This document shows, in pieces, positions 45,025-58,129 of a stretch of 64,000 nucleotides of DNA (position 1 is its first letter; every line of letters begins with the position of its first letter). The position numbers and the translations under genes are program-made. Where the stretch lies: positions 109,246 to 173,245 of the forward strand of contig NW_024468511.1 of NCBI RefSeq assembly GCF_001632365.1. Reading direction: 5' to 3'. The notes below the pieces were generated by a model. It did not search any database and was not told the DNA's origin. It saw only the letters and a program-made list of their open reading frames with translations. The stretch is from Laetiporus sulphureus 93-53. Its lineage: Eukaryota > Basidiomycota > Agaricomycetes > Polyporales > Laetiporaceae.

Positions 45025-46418
45025 GCAGTCGCCGCATCGATGGCTATGGCACTCAATTTTCTTAGTTCTCGTGTAATTCTAGCATCAGTGCCTCACCTTT
45101 CCAGCCGTTGGCGGGTGGGAGGATGGGTCCTGCAAACAGCCTTTTCTTTGTCAAAGTAGTATGTCCTTCTCTACTAATTCCTGTCTTCTCTCCACTCCTG
45201 ATTCCTTCTCGACCCGATACGTACCTCCAGCTTTTAGCCATGTACTTTTAGGTGTCTCCGTTTTGTTGAACTGATCGTCGAATCGACCTATGCAATTTGT
45301 TGCAACCTGTAGCTCGTCGTCGTGTGACCTCAAATGCGGTATAGTGACCGTTTTTGCTGATTCGGAGCCTCTGTTGAAAGGGCGTATGATCTGGAAGAAC
45401 TGCGTGATTACTTCTTTGTTCGTGAAATTTCTTGTGCTGTCGATACTCATACAGAGCCAATCATGGCCAGAATCATGAATACGTGAAGCACGCTACTCAG
45501 CCGCTACCTATACGCTTCAATGAAATTGTCGCGTTTGCAACACCAGCGTAAATTGGTCCTGTGGACGCAGTGGCGCTATCCATCAAGCAACGCAACATCA
45601 TAAACTCCTCTATTCGCTGCCTCGACTCTGTTACGGTCAAGCTGCATCATGCTTGATCATCCTCCGACAGCTTGCGTTCATTATACTGCGGTCTGCATCT
45701 TCTCCGTTCGACGTGATTGATTATTCAGCTCAGTATATAGTCACGGAATGGAACCATAAATAGTGAGAACGACTTGGCAGTACTTGTACTGCAGTGCAGA
45801 ATATCTCTTTGATGCTGGCCGCATCATGATTAATATGAAACCGCCCTGAACGATTCTTCTAAGCTCCGTCAGCGACCATCTATGCGTCGTGGATACCACG
45901 CTCGGGTCTGTGAATATTTAATTATGGGAAGTCCTCTCAACCCTGCCACTGTGGCAAAATTGAGTTCTGAACAATTTCTCGCAGGCTGGATGGGCTCTCC
46001 TCCTGTCCGAGGTAATCTTAGCTCACAGCCTTGCCAACCGCCACGTCCATCGTTTCATCCGAGTCTCGACACGCATCCATGATGTACACTTGATAGTGTC
46101 TGATGCTGTCTGATGTTGTCCCCCTTGTTCTAACTTCTCATCTTTGGGATATTTACACTTGTTTGTCTGTGGCGTTGGATCGCGGCTTTTGATGCTGAAC
46201 TGGCAACGACGCCCTTCATTTTGATCCTCATCCTTCGACCCTCTCATCGTCCGCCGAGTCGTCGAGCTCGACCTTGTCATTCCCTAGGCCGGCAGGTTCC
46301 GCTGGTCTTGTCTAGACACAACGTTACACGTCCTCAGCAACGTGTTGCTTGATTCTAGCTACTCCCGCCGACTCGACGTCGCTTTATAATTACTTTTCAT
46401 CGCTTGATTCTCTGAGAT
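45025..46418. other. Intergenic region with VTS1 promoter
   Basis: About 1.4 kb. A TTTATAATTA element lies about 30 bp before the VTS1 ATG. Pyrimidine-rich stretches precede it. No gene supported. Confidence 0.5.
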
Positions 46419-48673
46419 ATGGCTACTCTCCATCCCAGCCCTAGCCCTTCTCCTGGCCCTGGTGGTAATGCCAACACACGGTCTCCGAACCTCCGCGCTT
46501 CCATGGGGCCGTCCGCTCGTCCCTCTGTAGGCAGCCAGGGGTTATCGCCAGCGTCTCCTCGTCCTGGGGGCGTCTCCGGCGCTGGCAGGCCCACGAGCGA
46601 GCTTTTGGGCGGTGCTGGCATGTTTCAGACTCCTGAAGGTAATATAGATACCTTTTTCTGATGGAATGCTTTTCTCAGTCTCTTTTACAGCCGAAGCTAT
46701 TGATCAATGGTTTGAAACCTTCCAAAACTATGAAGTGACGCTGGTATGCAGTCCATGATGATATGCATCTTTACGAATGTATCTGACGAATCCATCAGGA
46801 AGAAATGGCTGCCGCCTCTTTGGACGTTAATTTCAAGGAGGAGTTGAGCGCCATCGAACAATGTAAGTCTCGTCGACCATCTAATGTCACCGCGAAACCA
46901 TTTTAGAGATATGATCTTTCTTCGTCATGCGTAGCCTGTGCTATAAATCGATATCCAAGTGCTGATACGTGTTTCATGCAGGGTTTAAGGTTCTATCGGA
47001 AGCGGAGCGCACAGCCGCTCTTTACAGTCTTTTGCAACATTCCACCCAGGTTCAGATTCGGTTCTTCATCACGGTGCTTCAGCAGATGGCTAGATCGGAC
47101 CCGATGACGGCTCTGCTCAGTCCGGCAGTTGGCAGTGAGTATATACAGTTGAGCGGCATCAATACCGGACTTACCATTATTGCTAGGTTCCATGCAGAGC
47201 CAGATGGAGGCCAAACTTGCCAGCATGAACCTGAAGTCTCCAGGAGTCAAGTCCGGGTTCCCGGCTTCGCCTACGGCACGCAACTTCTCCGGGAGCCGTG
47301 CCTCGATGGGGGAGTCGAACAGCAACGGCTTCCTGTCTCCTGATGCAGCGAACGTGTCCTCCGGCGGAGGCCATGACCCTGCTGCCACGCTTGCTCAGCA
47401 GCGTGCGAAGCTGAAGGCCGGCAATCCTATGTATCGCATTTCTGCGCCGGCGCTTGGTACGACCCTGGACAGTCGCGGATGGGGCTCGCCGTCCAGCCAG
47501 CTCGCGCAAGTCGATGAACGCTCTTCGTCTCCCGCCCAAGAGATCACCATCCCGGCCCCCAGCAGTACTTCGAGGCCGAAGAGCACCGACTTCTCCGGTG
47601 TGGCGAATGCGTTCAAGTCTCCGAAGCTTGACGACACATTGTCGCCTATGGTAGGAGACAGTTGGGCGAGCATGGTGAACACGCCTTTGATGCCGATGTT
47701 CAGCAAGAACAATCGTGATGCAGGTCAGAGCTTGGATGCTGCTGCAGTCAAGCTCAACGACTGGACCGCCAACGGTGGGGGAGTCCCGCTCATCTCTGAT
47801 CCTCCGAAGAGGATGAACCGTCTGTCCAAAGGGAATAGCAATAATAATAGCAGCGAGAACAACACTTACAATGAAGACGGGAATGGCATGAACCAAGGAA
47901 ACAACCAACAGCACGGCCAGCGCAGCAACAACGGCGGCTTGAGGAATGCCAGCGGGGCTGGCAACGGAAACGCGTTTGGCGGACAAGGGGGATGGAATGG
48001 CGTGCGGAGCCCGGCGCTCTCTAACACATCGGGCAGGCTCAGCGACGAAGGCAACAATTTGAACGGGCTGGGAATGGCCGGATTTGGGATGGGGATGGGA
48101 AGTCCTGGACTGGGCATGGGTCTGCCTGGCGCAGGTGGACTGGGGATGTTCGCCCCTGGTATGCCCATGAGCCCGTTCGGCAACATGTTCAACATGAATA
48201 GCGCTGCGGCCATGTCGAACCTCGCGGCTATGGGCGTAAGTCCGGAGCAGCTGCTCGCGATGCAGATCGCGACGGGCCAGCTCGGCCAGCCGGGCCTGAA
48301 CCCGTTCGGCTTGGGCCTGGCGCAGGCGTCGCCGAGCTCGCGTAGCGGGCGCGGACTAGGGAGCGCGCGTTCGCCGGGCAAGTCGCCGAGCGTGCGCGAC
48401 GCGAAGAAGGACGAGGAAGAGGTGGACCCGAAGCTGCTCGACGATGTGCCGGGATGGCTGCGCAGCCTGCGCCTGCACAAGTACACGCCGAACTTCGAGG
48501 GCATGCATTGGAAGGACATGGTCATGATGGACGAGGCAGCGCTGGAGGCCAAGGGCGTCGCGGCCTTGGGCGCGCGGCGGAAGATGCTCAAGACGTTCGA
48601 GGTAGTGCGCAAGAAGATGGGCATTGACACGTCTGCGAGCACGTCGCCGACTTCCTTGGCCGCTGCCGCGTGA
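46419..48673 (+). CDS. VTS1: VTS1/Smaug-type SAM-domain RNA-binding protein
   Basis: Five exons (46419-46638, 46691-46743, 46799-46862, 46982-47134, 47187-48673) give 658 residues. The N-terminus is Pro/Ser/Gly rich. A conserved N-terminal domain follows ([43 protein letters not shown]). A long Asn/Gly/Met-rich low-complexity part precedes the C-terminal SAM domain (about 580-640: [43 protein letters not shown]). Vts1 proteins bind Smaug-recognition hairpins in mRNAs and recruit Ccr4-Not for decay. The fourth intron (119 nt) is about twice the local norm. Confidence 0.92.
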
Positions 48674-49136
48674 TTTATCGCGCTGGTGGTGGTGGTGATT
48701 GTGTTATTGAAGTCGATCGACGGCGGGACGATGGCTGGTGGGGTGGCAGTTGTTGAACGCACGCATGGCGGCTCAAGGCCGCATCTCCTCGTCTCTCTTT
48801 TCAGTCTATCACTCTCAGCTTGCTCTCTGGTCCTCACATGCGTCACCATGTACACCTCTCACAGACTACCATTGTATCGAGAATTTGTTGCTCGGCGACA
48901 GCTGTTTGGTGGACGGAGAGCGGTCTAGTGTGCGTGTTATGGTACGCTTGTATATTAGCACCCATTTGTTCCATGTACCCGAGTTTATATATATTATGGT
49001 TTTCTACACACAATCTTTGTGTCCTACTGATCAATCCCCAACATCCAGCTTCTTCAAGACGATAATGCAGAATCGACGATCGGACGTGGTTGCTGGTTGT
49101 TAATCGCTCTTTCCCTGTGCGAGTTCCCTGTTACAT
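48674..49136. other. Intergenic region
   Basis: 3' flanks of VTS1 and the convergent small gene. No supported gene. Confidence 0.5.
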
Positions 49137-49660
49137 TCAGCTCTTCCTCCAAGCGAGACCCGCATTTCTGAGCCTGTCCAGGGCGTTCATAACCCAAATG
49201 CGACAGGTGATCCCGCCGTCGTTAATCTTAATCTCGCCGTCTCTCAGCCTGATGAGGGCCTCCGTCTCGCGCCAGCGCTCGGCGGGCACGTCGCACGCCA
49301 CACGGACGAGGCAGACGAGGAGGAACGACTTGAGCACGCCGCCAAGTGGCGCGTGGTCCGCGATCCAGCCATCGCCGAGCGTCTTGATGTGGTACTTGTG
49401 GCCGGAGGCGCGGGGCGCGTTGGCGTGGTGGAGGTTGAGGGCCCAGTGGAAGGTCGTGTTGGAGAGGTCGGGGGAGCGGAGGTCGAGGAGGACGTAGAGC
49501 GAACCTGGTTGGAGAGAGGACGTCTGGGGACATGGGTTACACGGATCGGGTTAGCACGAAGGCATCAGAGATCAGTGAACAAGGTCTCGTTGAGGCTCAC
49601 CATGTTACGCTCATACGACCAGGTATGCCTGAACGCACCAATGGCCAGAGAGACAGTCAT
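49137..49660 (-). CDS. Small conserved agaricomycete protein, function unknown
   Basis: Two exons (49660-49601, 49523-49137) joined in phase 0 give 148 residues. GSLYVLLDLRSPDLSNTTFHWALNLHH, split by others, then YHIKTLGDG, LLVCLVRVA, and a C-terminal CRIWVMNALDRL match the pattern of a fungal family (I believe DUF6914) in which an N-terminal LYVAL...HWAL and a C-terminal W-C-x-x-W-V motif are typical. The real start may be the ATG just before the intron (49603). No function is known. It is flanked by the Aurora gene on the same strand. Confidence 0.6.
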
Positions 49661-50365
49661 ATCAACGCCCATCAAGTGGTTTCAATCATCCAGGACCCAC
49701 GTTCTCAAACACCCATCAACTCACGCCAGCATCGTCAGAGTTCGTCCTGACGCAACGACAGCAACAGTGAGTGCGGCTTTGGCACTCCTGGATTTCTGAA
49801 CACTGTGGCACGACCGAGTTGCACAATCCACGCGCAGGAAAGTGCACCAACCAGCGAACGTCGATGTAATTTTGACTAGGTGCGTCAATAATATTGATCG
49901 AGTCGGCTAAGTGAGAAAGATTAAAAATGCCGCCGTACATAATAACATCGCGCGAAGCGAAAGGTAAGGTTAACGCAGCACAGGCACGCGCGACGACGCC
50001 CGATGTGACCTTAGCAAAGGGTAAGACCCCGGGTGCACGCGAGATCGCATCGAGCGATGCATCGACTCACCGGCTCGGGCGGGCGCCTGGAATGGACGGA
50101 GTACGCACAGACCATAGGCGAGATGCACGGCAGTCGGAGCAACGGTAAACGTGAGGCATGCGACGGTCCGCGTAGAGGCAATAGCACGCCATAGGCTTTG
50201 CGCATGGATTGAAGAAGCTGCAAGTTCTCTGCGCCAAGGGAGACAGCATCATTTGTCCAAGATAATCACTAGCGTGAGGAGGTGCAGTGAATTACAACAA
50301 CGCAGGCAATCAGGTCCGAATGCAAGAAGGTAAGCAATGAGCAGTGTGGTATCGAATAGTTCAAA
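49661..50365. other. Intergenic region
   Basis: Between the Aurora stop and the small gene. No gene supported on either strand. Confidence 0.5.
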
Positions 50366-51735
50366 TCAAGATGCGGTTGGAGCAGCAGCGGATAAGCTCT
50401 TGGACCTGTATTTGACGATCCACGGATGCCGCCGCACCTCAGTGAGCGGAATTCGCTTCTCTGGGTCGTACTGCAACAGCTATTCCAGCCAATTAAGATG
50501 GATCGCCGTGTAAGTCCACACAACGCAGGACGCACTTTCGTGATAAGATCGTGTGCCTCGGGCGACACCTTAGACGGGATCTTCAAGTCTACCTTCGCGA
50601 TACGTTTGTATGTTGCTGTAGAGGAAATAAGTCATCAGCGGCAGACTTGACCGTCGCGTAGTAAGTCACATCACCGTTTTGACCGCTCGTCTCAAAAGGA
50701 GGCGAGCCACAGAGGAATTCGTATGTCAGCACGCCCAGTGACCAGTAGTCTACCTTCTCCGAGTGCTCCTTCCCCTCCACCATTTCAGGCGGGAGGTAGT
50801 CCAGTGTTCCACATAGAGTGGTCCGCCGATTGCCCGGTGCATGCACGCTCCAACCGAAGTCGCCAATCTTCAGTTCACCGTTGATACCTAGCAGCAGATT
50901 CTCTGGCTTGATATCTCTGTGAATGACGTGCTTCGAATGAAGATACATGAGCGCGTCCGACATCTGGTCGATGTACCGCGCGCTTCGCTTCTCGGTAAAA
51001 GAACCGTGTCTGCTGAGCTGCTTATACAGCTCACCCTTGCCCGCAAATTCGAGCATGAGGAATATCCGCTTCTCGTCGTGGAAGTAGCCGTATAGGCGCA
51101 GGACGTTGGGGTGGCGAAGGTTCTGCTGTATCTCGATCTCGCGTCGGATCTGCTTCTCTACGCGCGACTGCACAATCTCTGATTTGTACAGGCACTTGAG
51201 AGCGAGGATGTAGTGGGGCTCGCATTTTGTACGGACCATGTAGACACGACCAAATTTGCCTTTGCCCAGCGGTCGGCCGATGTCGAAGTCTGTGAGATGC
51301 CACTCGCGTGTAGGACGGATCCTGCGATCGTCAGTTCAAGTTACCAAGCCGTCGGACGACAATCACTCACCCGCACACACTCGAATCCAATGCAAGGTCC
51401 TCCGCTGCCTCACCGTACACCTTCTCACCTCTGCTCTCATTGTCAATCTCAAACCCTCCATCATACCGACCGATATCGAAGGCAGGCGGCTTCACAGACT
51501 TTCCTGGAGACGGAGGACGCGTCGTTTGCTTGCTCGCCAAAGACTTTAATGAAGTACTCTTAGTCGTGGAGTGGGATGTCGGGAACGGATTAGGTGCCGC
51601 ATGCTCTGTCAGGAGTTTCGACGACGAAATGAATGGTGGGCTTGGTTTCTTCTGATGAGTCGGCCTGGCCGCGTTCTGCTTCGAGGAAATCTCAAGCGCA
51701 GCAATTTGGCGAGCGAGAGAGCTGACAGAGTCCAT
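50366..51735 (-). CDS. IPL1: Aurora protein kinase
   Basis: Four exons (51735-51371, 51321-50675, 50615-50536, 50479-50366) give 401 residues. A Ser/Pro/Lys-rich N-terminal extension of about 125 residues precedes the kinase domain. Glycine loop: [10 protein letters not shown]. Lys in [26 protein letters not shown]. The Aurora-type activation loop is [30 protein letters not shown] is restored by the second junction, and the C-lobe ends with HPWI. Single fungal Aurora kinases (Ipl1/Ark1) with INCENP and survivin correct kinetochore attachments and act in cytokinesis. An ATG at 51786 would lengthen the N-terminus by 17 residues. Confidence 0.94.
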
Positions 51736-52068
51736 TTGAGCCAAATAACAACGTGCACGGAGAAAGGCGGGTGTCCAAAAGTACAAGCCGATAGAGAGGT
51801 TGACTTTGATGGAACTCGAACATATGCTTAACGCTTAACTCGTCAATCACGTGATCGTGTTTCTTCAACTCGTCGCCTCACGTTGAGACCGAACTTGGGT
51901 GGAGTTGGCGCAGCCGTGCGTGTTCCAAATAACATAGCAGACCAGGAGATAGGTAGATCGGCGGGTCGGTAAGACCACAGTAGATCTTTGACAAACGCGA
52001 ACATGGGAAAAAGAAGGATGTATTAACGGGCACAGCTGTGTTAGCTTATGTATCCAGAACGTACACGA
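51736..52068. other. Aurora upstream region
   Basis: About 330 bp with promoter function expected. Nothing else seen. Confidence 0.5.
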
Positions 52069-52739
52069 CTATGGTAGCAACTCGCCCACGTTCATGTAGG
52101 AGATCAACAGCAGGGGGTTGGGAAATTCCAGTTCACACGATCGACCTGTTGCTCGCCCGTCATGGCGCCAGACTTTGTCAGCACCTGTAACAACACGGCA
52201 GGTGAAGTGAAAATCTCCCGCGTACACCACACCTGCCAAACGGTAGCGCGCGGGTCCAGAATCAGTAGGAATCATGCACACTGTCTCTATGTCTATCAGC
52301 GGCTGTCCGGGAAGAGAATTTGGCTGGATCTCAAGGGCAAATAGAGGAGGGGGCTGATGGATGATGAGCGTACGAGTTGTGTCACGGTGACAGCGGTAGT
52401 GAGCATGCATTGAGACGTACTCTGTACTGAGGGGCGTGGATTGACGTCGTCCCAGTGAAATGGATAAATGCTAAATGCAACGCTGAGAATGGGGATGTGA
52501 GTACGAGATGAATCAGGAGCGAGACAGCTGGGACACATAGAAATCGAGGAGAAGGTACCCGGATCAACAGTAAGGAGGTGTTCGAACGCCGCGCATCCTA
52601 CCGGACCGTAGCGAGGAAATCTGTCATGATTGACAACTGAGAGACGGTCTCGGAGCGTGTTCCGTGCACCTTCCAGGAGGCCAGGATGCGATAAACATGG
52701 TCGGAAACTTACGTGCAGTTGCTGCAGCAACACATTCAT
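52069..52739 (-). pseudogene. Relic of a TE-associated gene with hydrolase-like C-terminus
   Basis: An upstream block (52440-52739: FPRYGPVGCAAFEHLL, MCPSCL) and a downstream block (52069-52410: QPPPLFALEIQP, RYRLAGVVYAGDFHFTCRVV, VWRHDGRATG) fit the order of long agaricomycete proteins of unknown function often near KDZ-type elements. The end resembles the Cys/His hydrolase fold of ubiquitin or Ulp1 proteases (GVVYxGDFHFTCR). An intron between the blocks is likely. The N-terminus and most of the protein are missing. Family assignment is from memory. Confidence 0.45.
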
Positions 52740-53237
52740 TGATGCGAGAGGAGCAAAGGATCTCTTGCCAGAAATTGAACAGGATGGTCAAGACCGAATC
52801 ATAAGGTTAGGAGCGCGCGAAGGCGTGACGGAAGAGCGGACACAACCAATGGGGAGCGCGCGCCAGAAACCGAAACATGCCTTGAGGCTTACGTAATTGC
52901 CCCTCCCCTGTACTTGGAATTCCCATCTCGAGCAGATATTCCTGTCCTCCTCGCAATGCCCTCACGGAAAACCAAATTTAGCTGTCTCTTGGGCCTGTGA
53001 CTTTCTGAGAAGTGGAGGGTTGCACAGCTAGGGCCCAGAGCACGCTCGAACAACCAGCCATCGTGGTAATGATTCCATGCTACAATGCCAGTATAAAGAT
53101 CAATACCTATGATGAGGAAGCCATCCGTAGTATATGTAATGCCCTGAACCAAGCGTATGAGTGCGATATGATGTTCTGAATACATAAAAAGTATGCGAGA
53201 ATGCAGTCCGATGCACTGACATGGCATCTACAATAAC
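52740..53237. other. Intergenic region
   Basis: Between the relic and the Cdc7-like stop. No supported gene. Confidence 0.5.
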
Positions 53238-56200
53238 CTAATTTCGGTCCGACTGCCACGAGAGGTCATTCGACTTGTGTCGAGAACTGGGTATGGGGTA
53301 TTCAATGGGGTTCCTATGAATGGCACGGATGCCACTGCTGCTAGCCGAGTGTCCATGACTACCTGTGGACGACTCGGATGCCGTCCGTCGCATCCTCCTA
53401 GGCGCGAGCGAGCTCTTGCTCGCCCTTGGAGTTTCTGGACTCCTGCTTGACCTGCTCGGAGGAGGCTTGAGCGCAGGGGCGAGTGAGGGCACGATCTCCT
53501 TTGCGAGCTTGCGGACAAGGACAGCTCCGTCTTCCTTGCTGAGCTTCACGACAATGTCGTAGATGCCGTAGTGCTCGACCAACATCGCTCGGTTCGGATG
53601 CACCTCGCAGACGGTTCGCAGTATGCGCAAAAGGTTCAGCCGCACGACAGCTTTGCTATTGCTCAGCTTATCATTGATGCGCTTGAAAAACGTCGACTTT
53701 GCAATGCCGACGGTTACGCTGATCGAGAGGCGGCAAATCTTCAGGAACGGTTCAAGTAAGTTCTCGAAGGAGTTAGACTTCGCATTGACGAAGCACTGCA
53801 AAAGAGCTTCTAATGCCTCAGGCTTAGTGAGCTGATCCTCGATCTTGGCCGTCTCTTCCTGCAACCTGTCAATGCAATTAATTTCACCGTATCCCCGTAT
53901 ACACTTCTTGGCTCACCATGATAGGATGGACTCCAGCGCGCTTACTTGGAAGTACGGGTCTTCAAGAAGTTGCAAATATAATGACAGACCGTCATGTTGC
54001 CAGAGCAAGGTTCGGCAGCTCTTCCCGGCGCTGGCAAGATCGCAGAGGATCGGCAGCGCAAACTGTTTCAGTGGTGAGCTGGATTCGATCACTCGCTTCA
54101 AGCTCGGGATGATGCCAGCTTGGGCTGCCTCCTCTTGCCTAGACTTGTTCAACCGACAGAGATTGTAGCATGTCTGGAAAATGTGATTGGACATCTCCTA
54201 CAAACCATCCGTTGTCAACCCAGCCATTCCTCATTACGCAATTAGCTACATACCGTCCCGTAAGGACCTGAGCTTCGTTCGTCTAGGATCCTGACCAGGA
54301 TCTCGATTGCATTGGCATTCTGTAGGTTATCCAGCAGAGAGGGATTCATGGACAGGTGTTTGACGGCCTTGAGCATGTTCACCAAGTATTCCGGCTGCAG
54401 AAGCTCGCATGCTCTCAACAGACCTACCAGAAAATGTCAGCTTGATTTCGGACTTGGACGGAGGAAGCGACTCACGGCGCACGATTTTGCGGGTGCCAAG
54501 TTCTTTCCGTACATGAATATCTGATTGAGATACTTGGCAGAACACAAGCAATATCAGGATGATCTTTCTATTCATGTCTGCCACGACGTCTCCTTCACCG
54601 GCCATGACATTCAGAAGAGCAGAGGACAATGGGTCCAGCAGGCCTTCGCGGATGAACATGCGGCAGAAATCATTCTTCGTCGTCGGACTCTGCAGCTCAA
54701 AAACGCTGCAGATGCCGTTGAGCGCATGTATGACAAGCTCCGTTTGTTCTGTAAAGTCTTCGTCAAGTAGATCCACCAAGACCTTGAGTCCGCGGCATCT
54801 GAGATATTGCATCAGCATCAATCATGATACGCAGCGGTATCACAAAACCTCACGCTATGAACATCTGCAACGTGAGGACGGACGAATGACACAAGAGGCG
54901 GATAAAATTCGACGCCTCTGTACGACACTCTGGCGGGTATCGCTTTGACGTGAATTCTAACGGAAGATCAGATCATACACACGTCCTGATCGGACTGAGC
55001 TTACCCATTATGACCGGGATTCCACTTTCATTAAAATTTGATGAGATGGGCCGCCGCACGATGGTGAAAAACTGCTCACCCAATCAAACAGAAGCTCTCC
55101 AAGAAACCCATGTCTGCAGTGACAAGCTTTGATTATCTTGAATAAACGTAGGATCTCGTTGAGAAAAAAACAGATCTTACTGCATTGACAATTTTAAGCA
55201 ACTTCAACGTGACGTCCCGAGAGTATCTACCCTCTAGAACCTCCAAGATGGCTAACATTCCGTGCGCAGAGACGAGCTGCGACTGTATCTCCGGGGTCTC
55301 TGCCATGATAGTGAGCTGATGAAGGAGGTTAGAATGTACGCTGATGAGGGAGCAAAGGTGAAGTTCTCACAAGCTGGTCGCACACCTCACGTAGTTGGAA
55401 GTCCGGAGCAGAGGGTGTCAACTGATCAATGAGCTCGGTGACGGTATTCGTCAAACGAGCATATTTGTCGCGCTGGAGATTTGATTCGAGGTCTTCCTCC
55501 GAGAAGCCTTCGTCAATCTATAGCAATCTTCAGCAGGCTACGTGGGCTTCAGAGGGACGAGACGTCACCTCAGCAAAAGGATCATCTTCGTCATCGTCAT
55601 CTCCCAGCTTTGACATCTATGAGCATCCCGATCACATGCACAGAATAGAAATGTTTACATACCCATGATTTGTTAGACAGACGCGTGGTCAGCTGTAAAG
55701 TCTGTGCAGAACGTAAAGCTGGCATTGACAGCAGCATTAGCTCCAATGTTGTACCAGGATCACGTAAGTTGCCACACCAGCACCGTTCGCTTTCCCGAAC
55801 ACATCTTCGTAGTTCTCTTCATCGTCCTCGGCATATTTGCCAAACTGAGGCGGGCTTTGACGTCGCCGCGAGTCCATGTGCCCGAAAGAGCCGCTACCAC
55901 CATTAAACCCCATGTACGACGACGAGCGTGAATACATAGGTGCACTGTCGGTTATGGCAGACGTCCTTGATCCAGACTGAGTGACAGAGTTCAAAGGCGG
56001 ACGTGCACGACTGGGCGTCACGTCTGGTAGGGGAGCAATCTTTGGTTCAGGAGAATGGGGACCCAAACCAACAGTCTTGAGGTCGTTCGGATGGAAGAGA
56101 CCGCGACGAGAAGGATTCCTGGCCTAATGCTATGTTAATCTCGCTTTCACGGATACACGCTCTGCACACGTACCTTGAAATCTGCAAGTTTCTGGATCAG

Positions 56201-58129
56201 TGTGTCATCGTCAGAGATGATGTCCGAGTAGTCTTCAATGCTATTTTCATCCTCGGGTTCAGCAACTGTAAACGGAGGAAGAGGGACGCTAGCCGACGGT
56301 CCTGGTGGACTACGCGTGGGGCGGATAGTCTGAGCGTTGTCGTCGACGTCAACTATCTGTTCTTCTGCTGACGTTTTCTCCGCGACTGGCAAATACGAGA
56401 CTCAGCGGTCATGTATCAGGTCAGGATAGAATCAGCGTACCATGCAACTTCGACAACGAGATTCCTTCCTCAAAATCATCGTCCCAGTTATCAGTTTGTT
56501 CCTCAGGAGGTTGCAGAATAAAGGGCATGGGCAATGTCTCGCGAACGTGTCCCAAGACTGGCGTAACTGGAGGACCCTTGCTGGCATGGAGCTGACGCGT
56601 TGCACTCAACCCCAATTGATTAGGTAGGCCGGGCGGATTCTGTGATTTGGCGGAAGCTGGCACCACAGAAGAAGGTATTGGGGATGAGTCGAGTACTGCA
56701 CCGTTTCTTTGTCGTTCTGGGAGCCGCGATGGCCGTGGCGGAGCTGAGGTATGCCAGATCAGAAAGGTGGCGATATGGACAATTTGGACTATAGAACACG
56801 TACACTTCAGTGCTTCATTCCATTCTTGCACTTTCATCACGGCCTCGTCGTAGTTGTAGTTGCTCAAGGGCCGGGTATGGCCTCTGTGATCGCGTGTGAC
56901 GTTGCTGGATATTTGCTTCCGAGAAGCCACCATCCACGGATGCTTGAGCAGTTTCTTGGCGGATATCCTCAGGTTACAATCCTTCTGGAAACAATGGTAC
57001 AGGAAGTCCTTGACAATCGGAGATGCGCCTTCTGGGATGGGAGGACAGTCATCTTGAACAATACGGAATAAAGCAGGCATTGGGTCGAGAAAGTGGTAGG
57101 GCGGCCTTCCTTCGAGCAGCTCAATTACTGTGCAGCCTACACTCCTTAAATAGGGTTCATCGCTTTCTATAGTAGTAAGGCCAACTATGACTAACGTACC
57201 AGATGTCTGACGCTGTCGTCGCTCCCGATTGCTCTATGACTTCGGGCGCCACTATTTCACAGTGAGTCAGCGAGCATATATGCGGTCGAATCAGCCAATG
57301 AGACGCACTCCAATACGGACTCCCAACCACCGCATCGTCACGAACAGGATTGGCAGCGGTACGACTCGCCACACCGAAATCCGCTAGTTTCACGCATCCA
57401 TCCTTATTAGTAAGGATGTTCGCACCCTTGATGTCACGGTGGATGACGCCCTGGTCGTGCAGGTATACGAGTCCCTCCAGTACTTGAGAGATGTACACGC
57501 CGACAAGGGTCTCGGGGAACTTCCCAAACCGCTTGCATATATTGTGCAAAGATCCATTTTCGCAGAACCTAAGAGACCGTTGCAGACACTTGCATGCAGT
57601 ACGGGTAAGCCACTCACTCGAGAATGATGTAGAGGTATTCTGGTGTCTTCTCAAATCCTTTATACTTAACAATGTTTGGGTGCTACACGCTATCGTGAGT
57701 GTGAGGCAAATGCGGGAGGGACATCTTAAACGTACTTTCAGATTCTTGAGCAAATCAATCTCGGACTGCGAGTAGTCTAAGGATGAGCTCAACGCTATAT
57801 CGATAGAAACCGGAGACGCACCATAATCTGTCCGATCTCGCTCTTTGGTATATTATTGAGCTGAATTTCCTTGACTGCCACCGTCTCCCCAGTAGCCCAG
57901 TTCAATGCGCCTAATGAGACATGAGTGACGGTGACGACGGAATTCGCGAAAGTCGACATACGGTAGACTTTACCAAATGCACCCTTCCCGAGGGAGTCTC
58001 CTAATTGCTGCAAGCATGGTTGAAAATCAACAGATGCGCAATCCTGGGTACGCAGGATACACTGACATAAGCTTGAAGCAGTTTGTTGGGTTGAGAACGA
58101 GAGCGCGCCCTGCCCGTCGAGGAAGTCAT
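53238..58129 (-). CDS. CDC7: Cdc7/Sepl-type septation-initiation kinase with armadillo-like C-terminus
   Basis: A large gene with many short introns spans nearly 5 kb. The start ATG at 58129 gives [21 protein letters not shown], then [16 protein letters not shown] across the first intron. Kinase motifs in order: [53 protein letters not shown] then APEVIEQSG, and HPWM at the domain end (near 56930). After a Ser/Pro-rich linker with acidic patches, helical repeats run from about 55400 to 53500 ([28 protein letters not shown], [18 protein letters not shown]). This layout is that of S. pombe Cdc7 and plant MAP3K-epsilon, which drive septum formation from the spindle pole. Not every exon was resolved. 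The symbol follows S. pombe usage. Confidence 0.88.
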
